64,000 nucleotides of DNA from Burkholderiaceae bacterium (GCA_024235955.1 JACKLJ010000004.1:62001-126000); one strand, 5' to 3'. Shown: positions 38,416 through 46,892, numbered from the stretch's first letter. Program-made: numbers and translations. Notes: generated by a model not told the origin, from the letters alone.

Positions 38416-38446
38416 AAAAAAAAACGCCACGGCGAACCGTGGCGTT
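38416..38446 (-). terminator. Terminator of boxB
   Basis: AACGCCACGG and its complement CCGTGGCGTT around a CGAA loop (38423-38446), with nine A residues on the left that read as a T run in the boxB direction. Confidence 0.9.
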
Positions 38447-38474
38447 GCAGGCAGCGGGCGAGCGGGTGGCGCGC

Positions 38475-39953
38475 TCAGCTGTGCTCGATCTTCACGTATT
38501 CGAAGTCCTGCGGCTGGTTGTTGATGCCCACGCGCGGCGGGGCGATCCAGCTGGCGTACTGGCCGGGCTCGAAGCAGGGCTTCATGAGCGAGTCGATGTA
38601 GCTGTGGTCTTCGTCGTTGCACAGCCAGTCGCCCTGGCCGGCGTTCCACTCGGCGTCGCTGATCACGGCGCCTTCGGGGCTGATGTGCGCCTTGCTGAAC
38701 TCGCCGATCCTGCGGTTGAAGCCCTTGTGCGGCTGCCTGAAGCGGAAGTCGATGCCGGCTTTCTCGACCACCTTGTTCCAGCGGTCGATGCCGCCCTGGC
38801 AGTCGGCGATGTAGTCGTCGAGCAGGCGGCTGTTGATGGCGCACAGCGCCGGCACTTCGTGGGTGACGATCTGGCCGTTCTCCACCTGCATCACTGGGTA
38901 GGTGGCGTTCTCGAGCTGGTGGTCGTCGGTGAGGGCGGATTCGTTGAAGCGGCCCTTCAGGCCGGTGCTGAAGGCCTCGGCGCCGTTGCTGGAGATTTCC
39001 GATCCGAACAGGTCGCGCGTGACCGACATGTGGAAGTTGGCCTTCTTCTGCAGTGTGGGCAGGTCGATCACGCCGAGCTTGCGGATGGCCGCCTTGTCGT
39101 GGGGATCCTTGATGCCGGCCTTGACCATGGCGTTGCAGGTGGCTTCCACGGTGCGGCCGATGCCGGTTTCGCCCACGAACAGGTGGTGCGCTTCTTCGGT
39201 CAGCATGAAGCGGCACGAGCGCGACAGCGGATCGAAGCCCGACTGCGCCAGCGCGGCCAGCTGCATCTTGCCGTCGCGGTCGGTGAAGTAGGTGAACATG
39301 AAGAAGCTCAGCCAGTCGGGTGTCTTCTCGTTGAAGGCGCCCAGGATGCGCGGGTTGTCCTCGTGGCCGCTGCGGCGATCGAGCAGGGCCTGGGCTTCCT
39401 CGCGGCCGTCCTTGCCGAAGTACTTGACCAGCAGGTAGACCATGGCCCACAGGTGGCGGCCTTCCTCCACGTTCACCTGGAACAGGTTGCGCATGTCGTA
39501 GAGGCTGGGAGCGGTGGCGCCCAGCCAGCGCTGCTGTTCCACGCTGGCCGGCTCGGTGTCGCCCTGCACCACGATCAGGCGCTTGAGCAGCGCACGGTAC
39601 TCGCCCGGCACTTCCTGCCAGGCCGGCTCGCCCTTGTGGCGGCCGCACGGGATCACGCGGCCTTCTTCCTTGGGGGCCAGCAGGATGCCCCAGCGGTAGT
39701 CGGGCATCTTCACGTGTCCGAACTTGGCCCAGCCACTCGGGTCCACGCCCACGGCCGTGCGCAGGTAGACCGCGGCGTCCTGGAAGCCCTCGGGCCCCAT
39801 TTCCTTCCACCAGTCGATGTAGTTGGGCTGCCAGCTCTCCAGCGCGCGCTGCAGCTGCTTGTCGGACGACAGGTCCACGTTGTTGGGGATGCGGTCGTCG
39901 TAGTTGACCTCGACGAACTTGTCGTTCTGGATGGCTTCGGACAATTCACTCAT
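38475..39953 (-). CDS. boxB: Benzoyl-CoA 2,3-epoxygenase subunit BoxB
   Basis: About 490 aa from the ATG at 39953 behind AGGAGACC; the upstream frame crosses an inverted repeat and is not conserved. BoxB blocks: VNYDDRIPNNVDLSSDKQL, IPCGRHKGEPAWQE, VEEGRHLWAMVYLL and the diiron site LTEEAHHLFVGETGIGRT. With reductase BoxA it epoxidises benzoyl-CoA using O2. No boxA, boxC or benzoate-CoA ligase is near, so the pathway must be completed elsewhere or the gene is solitary. Confidence 0.93.
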   Translation of the reverse strand: MSELSEAIQNDKFVEVNYDDRIPNNVDLSSDKQLQRALESWQPNYIDWWKEMGPEGFQDAAVYLRTAVGVDPSGWAKFGHVKMPDYRWGILLAPKEEGRVIPCGRHKGEPAWQEVPGEYRALLKRLIVVQGDTEPASVEQQRWLGATAPSLYDMRNLFQVNVEEGRHLWAMVYLLVKYFGKDGREEAQALLDRRSGHEDNPRILGAFNEKTPDWLSFFMFTYFTDRDGKMQLAALAQSGFDPLSRSCRFMLTEEAHHLFVGETGIGRTVEATCNAMVKAGIKDPHDKAAIRKLGVIDLPTLQKKANFHMSVTRDLFGSEISSNGAEAFSTGLKGRFNESALTDDHQLENATYPVMQVENGQIVTHEVPALCAINSRLLDDYIADCQGGIDRWNKVVEKAGIDFRFRQPHKGFNRRIGEFSKAHISPEGAVISDAEWNAGQGDWLCNDEDHSYIDSLMKPCFEPGQYASWIAPPRVGINNQPQDFEYVKIEHS

Positions 39954-39970
39954 GCAAAGGTCTCCTAATG

Positions 39971-40016
39971 TGCAAAATAATTCATTCGCCCCAAATGGCA
40001 GATGAATTATTTTGCA
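39971..40016. promoter_or_regulatory. Perfect inverted repeat upstream of boxB
   Basis: TGCAAAATAATTCAT at 39971-39985 and its exact complement at 40002-40016, 16 nt apart, 18 nt before the boxB ATG. The AT-rich arms stand out from the surroundings. BoxR/BzdR regulators are known to recognise TGCA half-sites; each arm here ends in TGCA, but the spacing differs from the described pattern. An operator or a 5' leader hairpin is possible. Confidence 0.7.
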
Positions 40017-40065
40017 TTTGACCGGTGGGGCATTGATCTGGCGCAAACAAAACCCATCGCATCCA

Positions 40066-40096
40066 AAACGAATTTCGTGGTCCACGAATTTCGGGA
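40066..40096 (+). promoter_or_regulatory. Degenerate double operator before the solitary antitoxin gene
   Basis: Two copies of the core ACGAATTTCG, centred at 40073 and 40089, 16 bp apart. The second centre is 19 nt before the ATG. The intact vapBC pair has two 15-bp palindromes with the same core and the same 16-bp spacing, 20 nt before its ATG. Confidence 0.7.
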
Positions 40097-40107
40097 AAAC
40101 GCGGCCC

Positions 40108-40305
40108 ATGAAGAACGTCACCCGCACCGTCGACGACGGTGTGCCTGAATGGGCGCGGATAGAAGCCGCCCGGGGCGGCCGCAGCGTCTCGCGCATGGTG
40201 GGCAGGATGCTGTCCGAGGCGGTGTATCAGGAAAGCGCCGACGCGCTGGACGACCTGCGCACCAGCCCCTGCGACGCGCGGCTGGCGCAGGAAAGGTCTC
40301 CCTGA
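40108..40305 (+). CDS. Solitary VapB-like antitoxin fused to a prfC-derived tail
   Basis: 65 aa. Residues 1-43 match the vapB-like antitoxin at 41371 closely (MKNVTRTVDDGVPEWARIEA, then SVSRMVGRMLSEA), a short ribbon-helix-helix type sequence. From residue 44 the sequence (ADALDDLRTSPCDARLAQERSP) matches the RF3 C-terminus in the same frame, then stops. No toxin gene follows. It is a recombinant relic or an orphan antitoxin that may still bind operators. Confidence 0.7.
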   Translation: MKNVTRTVDDGVPEWARIEAARGGRSVSRMVGRMLSEAVYQESADALDDLRTSPCDARLAQERSP

Positions 40306-40362
40306 ATCCATTTCCACCCGCTGCGCGAGCACGCGTGCCTGGCACTGCCGGGCGCCGGCTGA
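40237..40362 (+). pseudogene. Duplicated 3' fragment of prfC
   Basis: Aligns with prfC 37102-37224 from gccgacgcNctgg through atccatttccacccgctgcg to the stop codon, with scattered substitutions and a stop at 40303 where prfC has Lys-Ile. The frame is the same as the antitoxin before it. The 3' part (40306-40362) is untranslated. Confidence 0.9.
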
Positions 40363-40374
40363 AACTGGCCCGGT

Positions 40375-41175
40375 TCAGCGCGCGGCGGTTTCCATCAGCC
40401 AGTCACCGACGAGGCTTGCGGCCTCCGTCGGAGCTTCCGTGTGGCTTGCATGGGGTTCGGCGTATCGGCTCAACGCCTTCGACGGCAGCTGGCTGTACAG
40501 GCCGGGGTTGGCCCTGCGCAGCGCAGGAAAGTCGCCCGTTGGCGCGACATAGAGCACGGGCAGGTTGACCGGCACGGCACGGATGGCGCGCTCCTGGTTC
40601 ATCACGCCCTGCGGGTCGAACCAGGCCCAGTAGACGTCGGCACGGGCCTGAACGGCGTTCTTGCCGTTGCTGCCTTCAAAATCGGCAAACGTCTGCACGT
40701 CGGAGCCGCGCCCGGCTGCGACCAGTTCGCGCGCGAGGCGCCGCTCCGAACCCAGGTGGGTCTCGAACACCGGGGAAGCGACATTGCCGCCTGGTGCCAG
40801 CGCCACCACGCCGGCCAGGGGCAACAGCGCCGCCAGATGGAGCGCGAACACGCCGCCCTGGCTGTGACCGACAAGAAAGACGCGCTGGGCGCCCTCACGC
40901 TTCAGCTCGGCGATGGCCTGGGCCACCTGCTCCTGCGCCGATTCGGGCCCGGCGTCGTAGTGGCGCCGCCCCGACCAGGGCATGGCGAGGTTGCGCACCC
41001 GCATGCCCCGCGCCTGAAGGGCTTCGGCCAGCGGGAGCACCAGGCCGCGCGGGCCGCCACCCTTGCCGTGCAGGATCACCACCCCCACGGTGCCCGCCGC
41101 CGCCTGGCCCCAAACCGGGCCGATGCCCAGCCATCCGGCACCAGCCGCTGCCAACCAACGTCTGCGCTGCCACAT
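40375..41175 (-). CDS. Exported alpha/beta hydrolase
   Basis: 266 aa from the ATG at 41175 behind AAGGAG. The N-terminus WQRRRWLAAAGAGWLGIG looks like a Tat-type signal (Arg-rich, moderate hydrophobicity) with cleavage near WGQA-AAG. ILHGKGGGP forms the oxyanion part, and the nucleophile elbow is GHSQGG with Ser105. The C-terminal His lies in PHASHTEAP. Substrate unknown. It is a single gene between the prfC fragment and vapBC. Confidence 0.82.
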   Translation of the reverse strand: MWQRRRWLAAAGAGWLGIGPVWGQAAAGTVGVVILHGKGGGPRGLVLPLAEALQARGMRVRNLAMPWSGRRHYDAGPESAQEQVAQAIAELKREGAQRVFLVGHSQGGVFALHLAALLPLAGVVALAPGGNVASPVFETHLGSERRLARELVAAGRGSDVQTFADFEGSNGKNAVQARADVYWAWFDPQGVMNQERAIRAVPVNLPVLYVAPTGDFPALRRANPGLYSQLPSKALSRYAEPHASHTEAPTEAASLVGDWLMETAAR

Positions 41176-41327
41176 CACGGTCTCCTTGTTCGCTGATGCG
41201 AGCCAGCGCATTTTCTCGACGCGGCCCATGCTGTGCAAACCCGTGCGCCGCATGCGGAACGCGCGGTGGCGGACGTCCTGCGGTGCGCCCAGGGCCTGGT
41301 TGCCGGCTTCCGAGACCAGATGTCGAT

Positions 41328-41358
41328 ACACGAAGTTCGTGTAACACGAAATTCGTGT
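41328..41358 (+). promoter_or_regulatory. Tandem palindromic operator of vapBC
   Basis: Two perfect 15-bp palindromes of form ACACGAANTTCGTGT at 41328-41342 and 41344-41358, centres 16 bp apart, 13 nt before the antitoxin ATG. Toxin-antitoxin operons are usually autorepressed by the antitoxin or complex at such sites. Confidence 0.88.
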
Positions 41359-41370
41359 AAACTCGGCCGC

Positions 41371-41589
41371 ATGAAGAATGTCACCATCACCGTCGACGAC
41401 GGCGTGATCGAATGGGCGCGGGTGGAAGCCGCCCGGCGTGGCAGCAGCGTGTCGCGCATGGTGGGGGAGATGCTGGCCGAGAAGATGCGCCAGGAAGACG
41501 CCTACGCCCAGGCCATGCGCAACGCGCTGCGCTTCGAATCCTGGGGCGAGAGCGAAGGCCCCTATCTGCGCCTGAGCGAGATGCGATGA
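41371..41589 (+). CDS. vapB: VapB-like antitoxin (ribbon-helix-helix type)
   Basis: 72 aa. The first strand MKNVTITVDDGVIEWARVEA and helix block GSSVSRMVGEMLAEKM fit a ribbon-helix-helix DNA-binding antitoxin. The C-terminal part (FESWGESEGPYLRLSEMR) would wrap the toxin. The stop overlaps the toxin start by ATGA, so the pair is co-translated. Its N-terminal 43 residues recur in the orphan gene at 40108. Confidence 0.85.
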   Translation: MKNVTITVDDGVIEWARVEAARRGSSVSRMVGEMLAEKMRQEDAYAQAMRNALRFESWGESEGPYLRLSEMR

Positions 41590-42041
41590 CGCCGCTGGTC
41601 TTTGTCGACACGCCCGTGTTCCTCCGCACGGCCGACGACCGCGACCTGGCCAAACAGGCGCGGGCGCGCGAATGGGTGCGCTGGTGCTGGGAGGCGCGCG
41701 CCGGCCGCGTCAGCACCCAGGTGCTGAACGAGCTGTACCACAACGCCATCACGCGCTTTGGCGCCCGCATGCCGGTGCAGCAGGCGCGCACCCAGGTGCG
41801 CGATCTGCGCCAGTGGCAGCCGCCGCACCTGGACACCTACACCATCGACGGCGCCTGGGCCCTGCAGGACCGCCACGGCCTGGACTACTGGGAAGCGCTG
41901 ATCGTCTCCTCGGCCCAGCAGCAGGGCTGCCGCTACCTGCTCACCGACAACCTGCCGCACGCACAGCGCTTTGAAACCGTCGAGGTGCTCGACCCGTTCC
42001 GCGTCGGCCCCGACCAACTGCCCTCCCAAGATGAACCCTGA
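41586..42041 (+). CDS. vapC: VapC-type PIN-domain toxin
   Basis: 151 aa from the ATG at 41586. PIN acidic residues: Asp8 in VFVDTPVFL (Pro replaces the usual Asn), Glu49 in VLNELYHN and Asp100 in LDYWEALIVSSA; the last acidic site lies in LLTDNLPHA. VapC toxins are Mg-dependent RNases, often cutting tRNA or rRNA. The 3' end overlaps hisC by 11 nt, so the toxin and the his operon may share a transcript. Confidence 0.88.
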   Translation: MTPLVFVDTPVFLRTADDRDLAKQARAREWVRWCWEARAGRVSTQVLNELYHNAITRFGARMPVQQARTQVRDLRQWQPPHLDTYTIDGAWALQDRHGLDYWEALIVSSAQQQGCRYLLTDNLPHAQRFETVEVLDPFRVGPDQLPSQDEP

Positions 42042-43146
42042 AACCCCCGCCCCCGATCCGCTGGCCCGCATCCGCACCGACGTGCAGGGCATGCACGCCT
42101 ACGCCGTGCAGGACGCCACCGGCATGCTCAAGCTCGACGCCATGGAGAACCCCCACCGCCTGGCGCCCGGGCTGCAGGCCGAGCTGGGCCGGCGCCTGGG
42201 CGCGGTGGCCATCAACCGCTACCCCGGTGCGCGGGTCGACGAGCTGAAGGCCGCGCTGCAGGCCTACGCCGCGCCGCCCGCCGGCTGGTCGCTGATGCTG
42301 GGCAACGGCTCGGACGAGCTGATCAGCCTGGTGGCCATGGCCTGCGACATCCCGGGCGCCGCCATCCTGGCGCCGCTGCCGGGCTTCGTGATGTACGCCA
42401 TGGGCGCGCAGCTGCAGGGCCTGGCCTTCCACGGCGTGCCGCTGACGGCCGATTTCCAGCTCGACGAAGCCGCCATGCTGGCCGCCATCGCGCAGCACCG
42501 CCCGGCCATCCTGTACCTGGCCTACCCCAACAACCCCACCGGCACACTGTGGGACGAGGCGGTGATCGGGCGCCTGATCGCCGCCCAGGGCGATCATCCG
42601 GGAGGTGGTGGCGGCCTGGTGGTGATGGACGAGGCCTACCAGCCCTTCGCCGCCCGCAGCTGGATCGAGAACGTGCGCGCCGCGCCCGAGCGCCACGGCC
42701 ACGTGCTGGTGATGCGCACGCTCAGCAAGTTTGGCCTGGCCGGCGTGCGCATCGGCTACCTGCTGGGCGAGGCACGGCTGATCGCCCAGCTCGACAAGGT
42801 GCGCCCGCCCTATAACGTGAGCGTGCTGAACGCTGAATGCGCGCTGTTCGCGCTGGAACACGCCGAGGTGTTCGCTGCCCAGGCGGCCGACATCCGGCGC
42901 GAGCGCGCCGCGCTGGTGGCGGCGCTGGCGGCGCTGCCCGGCGTCACGCCTTACCCGAGCGAGGCCAACATGGTGCTGGTGCGCGTGCCGGATGCCCCCA
43001 AGGCCTTCGAAGGCATGAAGGCGCGCGGCGTGCTGGTCAAGAACGTTTCTAAAATGCATCCGCTGCTGGCCGATTGCCTGCGCCTCACGGTGGGCACCGC
43101 CGAAGAGAATGCGCAGATGCTGGCCGCCCTGAAAGCCTCGCTATGA
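42031..43146 (+). CDS. hisC: Histidinol-phosphate aminotransferase HisC
   Basis: 371 aa class-I/II aminotransferase. The start is the ATG at 42031, inside the vapC end. Features: KLDAMENPHRLAPGL, INRYPGARVDELKAAL, GNGSDELISL, AYPNNPTG, VMDEAYQPF and the PLP lysine in RTLSKFGLAGVRIGY. It converts imidazole-acetol phosphate to histidinol phosphate. It overlaps hisB by 4 nt (ATGA). Confidence 0.95.
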   Translation: MNPETPAPDPLARIRTDVQGMHAYAVQDATGMLKLDAMENPHRLAPGLQAELGRRLGAVAINRYPGARVDELKAALQAYAAPPAGWSLMLGNGSDELISLVAMACDIPGAAILAPLPGFVMYAMGAQLQGLAFHGVPLTADFQLDEAAMLAAIAQHRPAILYLAYPNNPTGTLWDEAVIGRLIAAQGDHPGGGGGLVVMDEAYQPFAARSWIENVRAAPERHGHVLVMRTLSKFGLAGVRIGYLLGEARLIAQLDKVRPPYNVSVLNAECALFALEHAEVFAAQAADIRRERAALVAALAALPGVTPYPSEANMVLVRVPDAPKAFEGMKARGVLVKNVSKMHPLLADCLRLTVGTAEENAQMLAALKASL

Positions 43147-43766
43147 CCACCTCCCTTTCCCTCGCCGCGCAGCAGGAGCCCCGCACGGCCGAAGTGCGCC
43201 GCGACACGGCCGAGACCAGGATCACCGTGCGCCTCAACCTGGACGGCACCGGCCGCTCGCAGCTGGCCACCGGCATCGGCTTCTTCGACCACATGCTGGA
43301 CCAGATCGCGCGCCACGGCATGATCGACCTGGAGGTCGAAGCCCAGGGCGACCTGCACATCGACGGCCACCACACCGTGGAGGACGTGGGCATCACCATC
43401 GGCCAGGCCGTCAAGCAGGCGGTGGGCGACAAGAAGGGCATCACCCGCTACGGCCACAGCTACGTGCCGCTGGACGAGGCGCTGTCGCGCGTGGTGATCG
43501 ACTTTTCCGGCCGCCCCGGCCTGGTGACCGACGTGGCCTTCACCAGCGGCATGATCGGCACCTTCGACACCCAGCTGCTGCACGAGTTCTTCCAGGGCTT
43601 CGTCAACCACGCCTTCGTCACGCTGCACATCGACAACCTGAAGGGCGTGAACGCGCACCACCAGGCCGAGACCATCTTCAAGGCCTTCGGCCGCGCGCTG
43701 CGCATGGCGCTGGAGCGCGATCCGCGCGCCGCCGGGCAGATCCCCTCCACCAAAGGCTCTTTGTAA
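43143..43766 (+). CDS. hisB: Imidazoleglycerol-phosphate dehydratase HisB
   Basis: 207 aa, the monofunctional form without the phosphatase domain of E. coli HisB. The manganese-binding His motifs are FFDHMLDQIARHG, DGHHTVEDVG and GVNAHHQAETIFKAFGRAL. It dehydrates IGP to imidazole-acetol phosphate. The histidinol phosphatase must be another gene. Confidence 0.95.
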   Translation: MTTSLSLAAQQEPRTAEVRRDTAETRITVRLNLDGTGRSQLATGIGFFDHMLDQIARHGMIDLEVEAQGDLHIDGHHTVEDVGITIGQAVKQAVGDKKGITRYGHSYVPLDEALSRVVIDFSGRPGLVTDVAFTSGMIGTFDTQLLHEFFQGFVNHAFVTLHIDNLKGVNAHHQAETIFKAFGRALRMALERDPRAAGQIPSTKGSL

Positions 43767-43822
43767 ACAAAATCGGCCTCCAGCCCAGGAAGGGCGGGCG
43801 CAAGCAGCTATGAATTCGGTAG
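43765..43822 (+). repeat. Short dispersed repeat over the hisH start
   Basis: Contains aaaatcggcctccagccca and ggcgggcgcaagcagctat. The A of the hisH ATG (43810) is the second-last base of the agctat core, so the repeat sets the hisH translation start. Confidence 0.85.
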
Positions 43823-44481
43823 TCAACCAGACCGTGGCCGTGGTCGATTACGGCATGGGCAACCTGCGCTCGGTGGCGCAGGCGGTGATCCACGCCACCA
43901 CCGACACGCACGTCAACGCCGTCATCACCTCCGACCCGCAGGTGGTGCGCAACGCGCACCGCGTGGTGCTGCCGGGCCAAGGCGCCATGGCCGACTGCAT
44001 GCGCGAGCTGCGCGAATCCGGCCTGCTCGAATCGGTGCTGGAGGCGGCGGCCAGCAAACCGCTGTTCGGCGTCTGCGTGGGCATGCAGATGCTGCTCGAC
44101 CACAGCGAGGAAGGCCACACCGCCGAAGGCACGCCCGGGCTCGGGCTGATCGCCGGCGAGGTGGTCAGGTTCCGGCTGGCCGGCCAGAGCGCGCCGGACG
44201 GCAGCCGCTTCAAGGTGCCGCAGATGGGCTGGAACCGCGTGCACCAGGCCCGGCCGCACCCGGTCTGGGGCGAGGTGCCGGACGGCAGCTGGTTCTACTT
44301 CGTGCACAGCTTCTACGCCCGGCCGCGCGAGGCGGCCCACAGCGTCGGGGAAACCGAGTACGGCGCGCGCTTTACCTCGGCCGTGGCGCGCGATAATATT
44401 TTTGCCACCCAGTTCCACCCGGAAAAGAGCGCCGACCAGGGTTTGGCCCTGTACCGCAACTTCCTGCACTGGAACCCCTGA
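43810..44481 (+). CDS. hisH: Imidazole glycerol phosphate synthase glutaminase subunit HisH
   Basis: 223 aa from the ATG at 43810. The family core starts at residue 8 (VAVVDYGMGNLRSV); the first residues come from the repeat. The nucleophile Cys89 lies in LFGVCVGMQML, and the C-terminal His-Glu is in QFHPEKSA. It releases ammonia from glutamine for HisF. No clear Shine-Dalgarno is seen before the start, only the repeat sequence. Confidence 0.94.
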   Translation: MNSVVNQTVAVVDYGMGNLRSVAQAVIHATTDTHVNAVITSDPQVVRNAHRVVLPGQGAMADCMRELRESGLLESVLEAAASKPLFGVCVGMQMLLDHSEEGHTAEGTPGLGLIAGEVVRFRLAGQSAPDGSRFKVPQMGWNRVHQARPHPVWGEVPDGSWFYFVHSFYARPREAAHSVGETEYGARFTSAVARDNIFATQFHPEKSADQGLALYRNFLHWNP

Positions 44482-44605
44482 TGACGGACGCCCCCCGAAG
44501 CGCCTTCGGCGCCTCCCCCCACTGGGGGGCGGGCCGGCCGCTTCGGAGCGGCCGTGCGCAGCGGCCCCTGACGCGGCCTGCTCCGCGGCCTCGCGAATTG
44601 CGCAC
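44482..44605 (+). repeat. Composite repeat, short copy E
   Basis: Between hisH and hisA: gaagcgccttcggcgcctcc, ccccactggggggcgggccgg, and cggcctgctccgcggcctcg, with small GC hairpins (GCGCCTTCGGCGC; GGCCGCTTCGGAGCGGCC). The core tgctccgcggcc is shared with the longer copies. Confidence 0.65.
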
Positions 44606-44641
44606 GGCTTCGGACGGGCGCGGCGTGCGAAACTGGATCAA

Positions 44642-44712
44642 GATATTCATTTGCTACTAAGTTGATATCTGTCTACGCTTGCCAAGAAAGGCCAAGCGGT
44701 ACTTTTCACCAT
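44642..44712 (-). repeat. Diverged short dispersed repeat before hisA
   Basis: On the minus strand aaaagtaccgcttggcctt, then gcaagcgtagacagatatcaa resembles the family core with several changes. Weak match; the region otherwise holds only the hisA ribosome-site area. Confidence 0.45.
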
Positions 44713-44723
44713 AAGCTTTCATC

Positions 44724-45467
44724 ATGCTGCTCATCCCAGCCATCGACCTGAAGGACGGCCACTGCGTGCGCCTGGTCCAGGGCGACATGGACCAGGCCAC
44801 CACCTTCGGCGAAGACCCCGCGGCCATGGCCGCCCGCTGGCTGGAGGCCGGCGCGCGGCGCCTGCACCTGGTAGACCTGAACGGCGCCTTCGCCGGCAAG
44901 CCGCAGAACCTGGCGGCCGTCAAGGCCATCCTGGCCGAGGTGGGCGACGAGATCCCGGTGCAGCTGGGCGGCGGCATCCGTGACCTCGACACCATCGAGC
45001 AGTACATCGACGCCGGCATCAGCTACGTCATCATCGGCACCGCGGCGGTGAAGAACCCCGGCTTCCTGCGCGACGCCTGCACCGCCTTCGGCGGCCACAT
45101 CATCGTGGGCCTGGACGCCAAGGACGGCAAGGTCGCCACCGACGGCTGGAGCAAGCTCACCGGCCACGAGGTGGTGGACCTGGCGCAGAAGTTCCAGGAC
45201 TGGGGCGTCGAAAGCATCATCTACACCGACATCGGCCGCGACGGCATGCTCACCGGCATCAACGTCGACGCCACGGTGAAGCTGGCGCAGGCGCTCACCA
45301 TCCCCGTGATCGCCTCCGGCGGCCTGGCCGGCATCGCCGACATCGAGGCGCTGTGCGCGGTGGAGGACGAAGGCGTGGAAGGCGTGATCTGCGGCCGCGC
45401 CATCTATTCCGGCGCGCTGGATTTCGCCAAGGCGCAGGAACGCGCGGATGAGCTGAGCCCCCCCTGA
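44724..45467 (+). CDS. hisA: ProFAR isomerase HisA
   Basis: 247 aa (beta/alpha)8 barrel. Catalytic Asp8 in IPAIDLKDGHCVRL and Asp near 130 in GLDAKDGKVATDGW; phosphate sites IQLGGGIRD-type (VQLGGGIRD) and ASGGLAG. It isomerises ProFAR to PRFAR, the fourth step. Confidence 0.96.
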   Translation: MLLIPAIDLKDGHCVRLVQGDMDQATTFGEDPAAMAARWLEAGARRLHLVDLNGAFAGKPQNLAAVKAILAEVGDEIPVQLGGGIRDLDTIEQYIDAGISYVIIGTAAVKNPGFLRDACTAFGGHIIVGLDAKDGKVATDGWSKLTGHEVVDLAQKFQDWGVESIIYTDIGRDGMLTGINVDATVKLAQALTIPVIASGGLAGIADIEALCAVEDEGVEGVICGRAIYSGALDFAKAQERADELSPP

Positions 45468-45527
45468 GCCGCTGGCGCGCCCATCGTCAAGCCCGCGCGC
45501 GGCACCGAAGCTGTTTCAACCAATCCC

Positions 45528-46307
<780 letters not shown>

Positions 46308-46326
46308 GGGCGCCGCCCCCGTGCGC

Positions 46327-46887
46327 ATGGGCCGCTGCCTTGCCACGGCCGTGCTGGCGCTCGCCGCCACCTGTCCGCTTGCGGTACGAGCCGGAACACC
46401 CGCCCCCAGCTACGCCGACTGGTTCGACCGCCTGCCCTGCGTGGACCGCATCGGCCGCTGCTTCGACGCCAGCATCGGCGGCCAACCGGTGGAGGTGATC
46501 GAAGCCGAGGCCGAATACCAGCGCTTGCACGATGAGATTCGGCGGATCAACCCCAACCTGCGCGAGGTGTACTGGCAGGTGCGTGAGCCGCTGTCCGGCA
46601 GCGCGGCGATGGCGGTGGCGGTGCGTGCCAACGCCCTCGGCGGCCCGCACGTGGGCGAGCCCGAGGCTGCGCCGCGGGTGACGATCCACCCGCTCGACGG
46701 CCAGCGCCTGGCCGCCACCCGCGACCTGGTGGCCAACGGCTCGGTGCGCATGAACGGCCAGGCCACGGTGAGCCGGCAGAACACGCTGGCGCAGGACACG
46801 CTGCCGCCCGGCGGCTACGTCTTCAGCATCCGTTACCACGGCAGCCTCAACTGGGACCGCAAGTCGGTGCTGCTGACGGTGCGCTGA
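46327..46887 (+). CDS. Hypothetical exported protein
   Basis: 186 aa from the ATG at 46327 (a GTG two codons earlier is equally possible) with a signal peptide GRCLATAVLALAATCPLAVRAG. The mature part has Cys residues in PCVDRIGRCF that could form a disulphide, and a C-terminal beta-rich segment (LPPGGYVFSIRYHGSLNWDR). I recognise no family. It follows hisF by 19 nt in the same direction, so it may be transcribed with the his genes. Confidence 0.75.
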   Translation: MGRCLATAVLALAATCPLAVRAGTPAPSYADWFDRLPCVDRIGRCFDASIGGQPVEVIEAEAEYQRLHDEIRRINPNLREVYWQVREPLSGSAAMAVAVRANALGGPHVGEPEAAPRVTIHPLDGQRLAATRDLVANGSVRMNGQATVSRQNTLAQDTLPPGGYVFSIRYHGSLNWDRKSVLLTVR

Positions 46888-46892
46888 GGTAC

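Noticed and set aside
38423..38446. Repeat or IS end at the aacgccacgg inverted repeat
   Set aside because: A short stem with a GNRA-like loop and adjacent A run right after boxB is a standard intrinsic terminator.
40375..41331. Longer N-terminus for the alpha/beta hydrolase, starting at 41331
   Set aside because: It would overlap the vapBC operator and bury the Arg-rich signal peptide; the ATG at 41175 has a good ribosome site.
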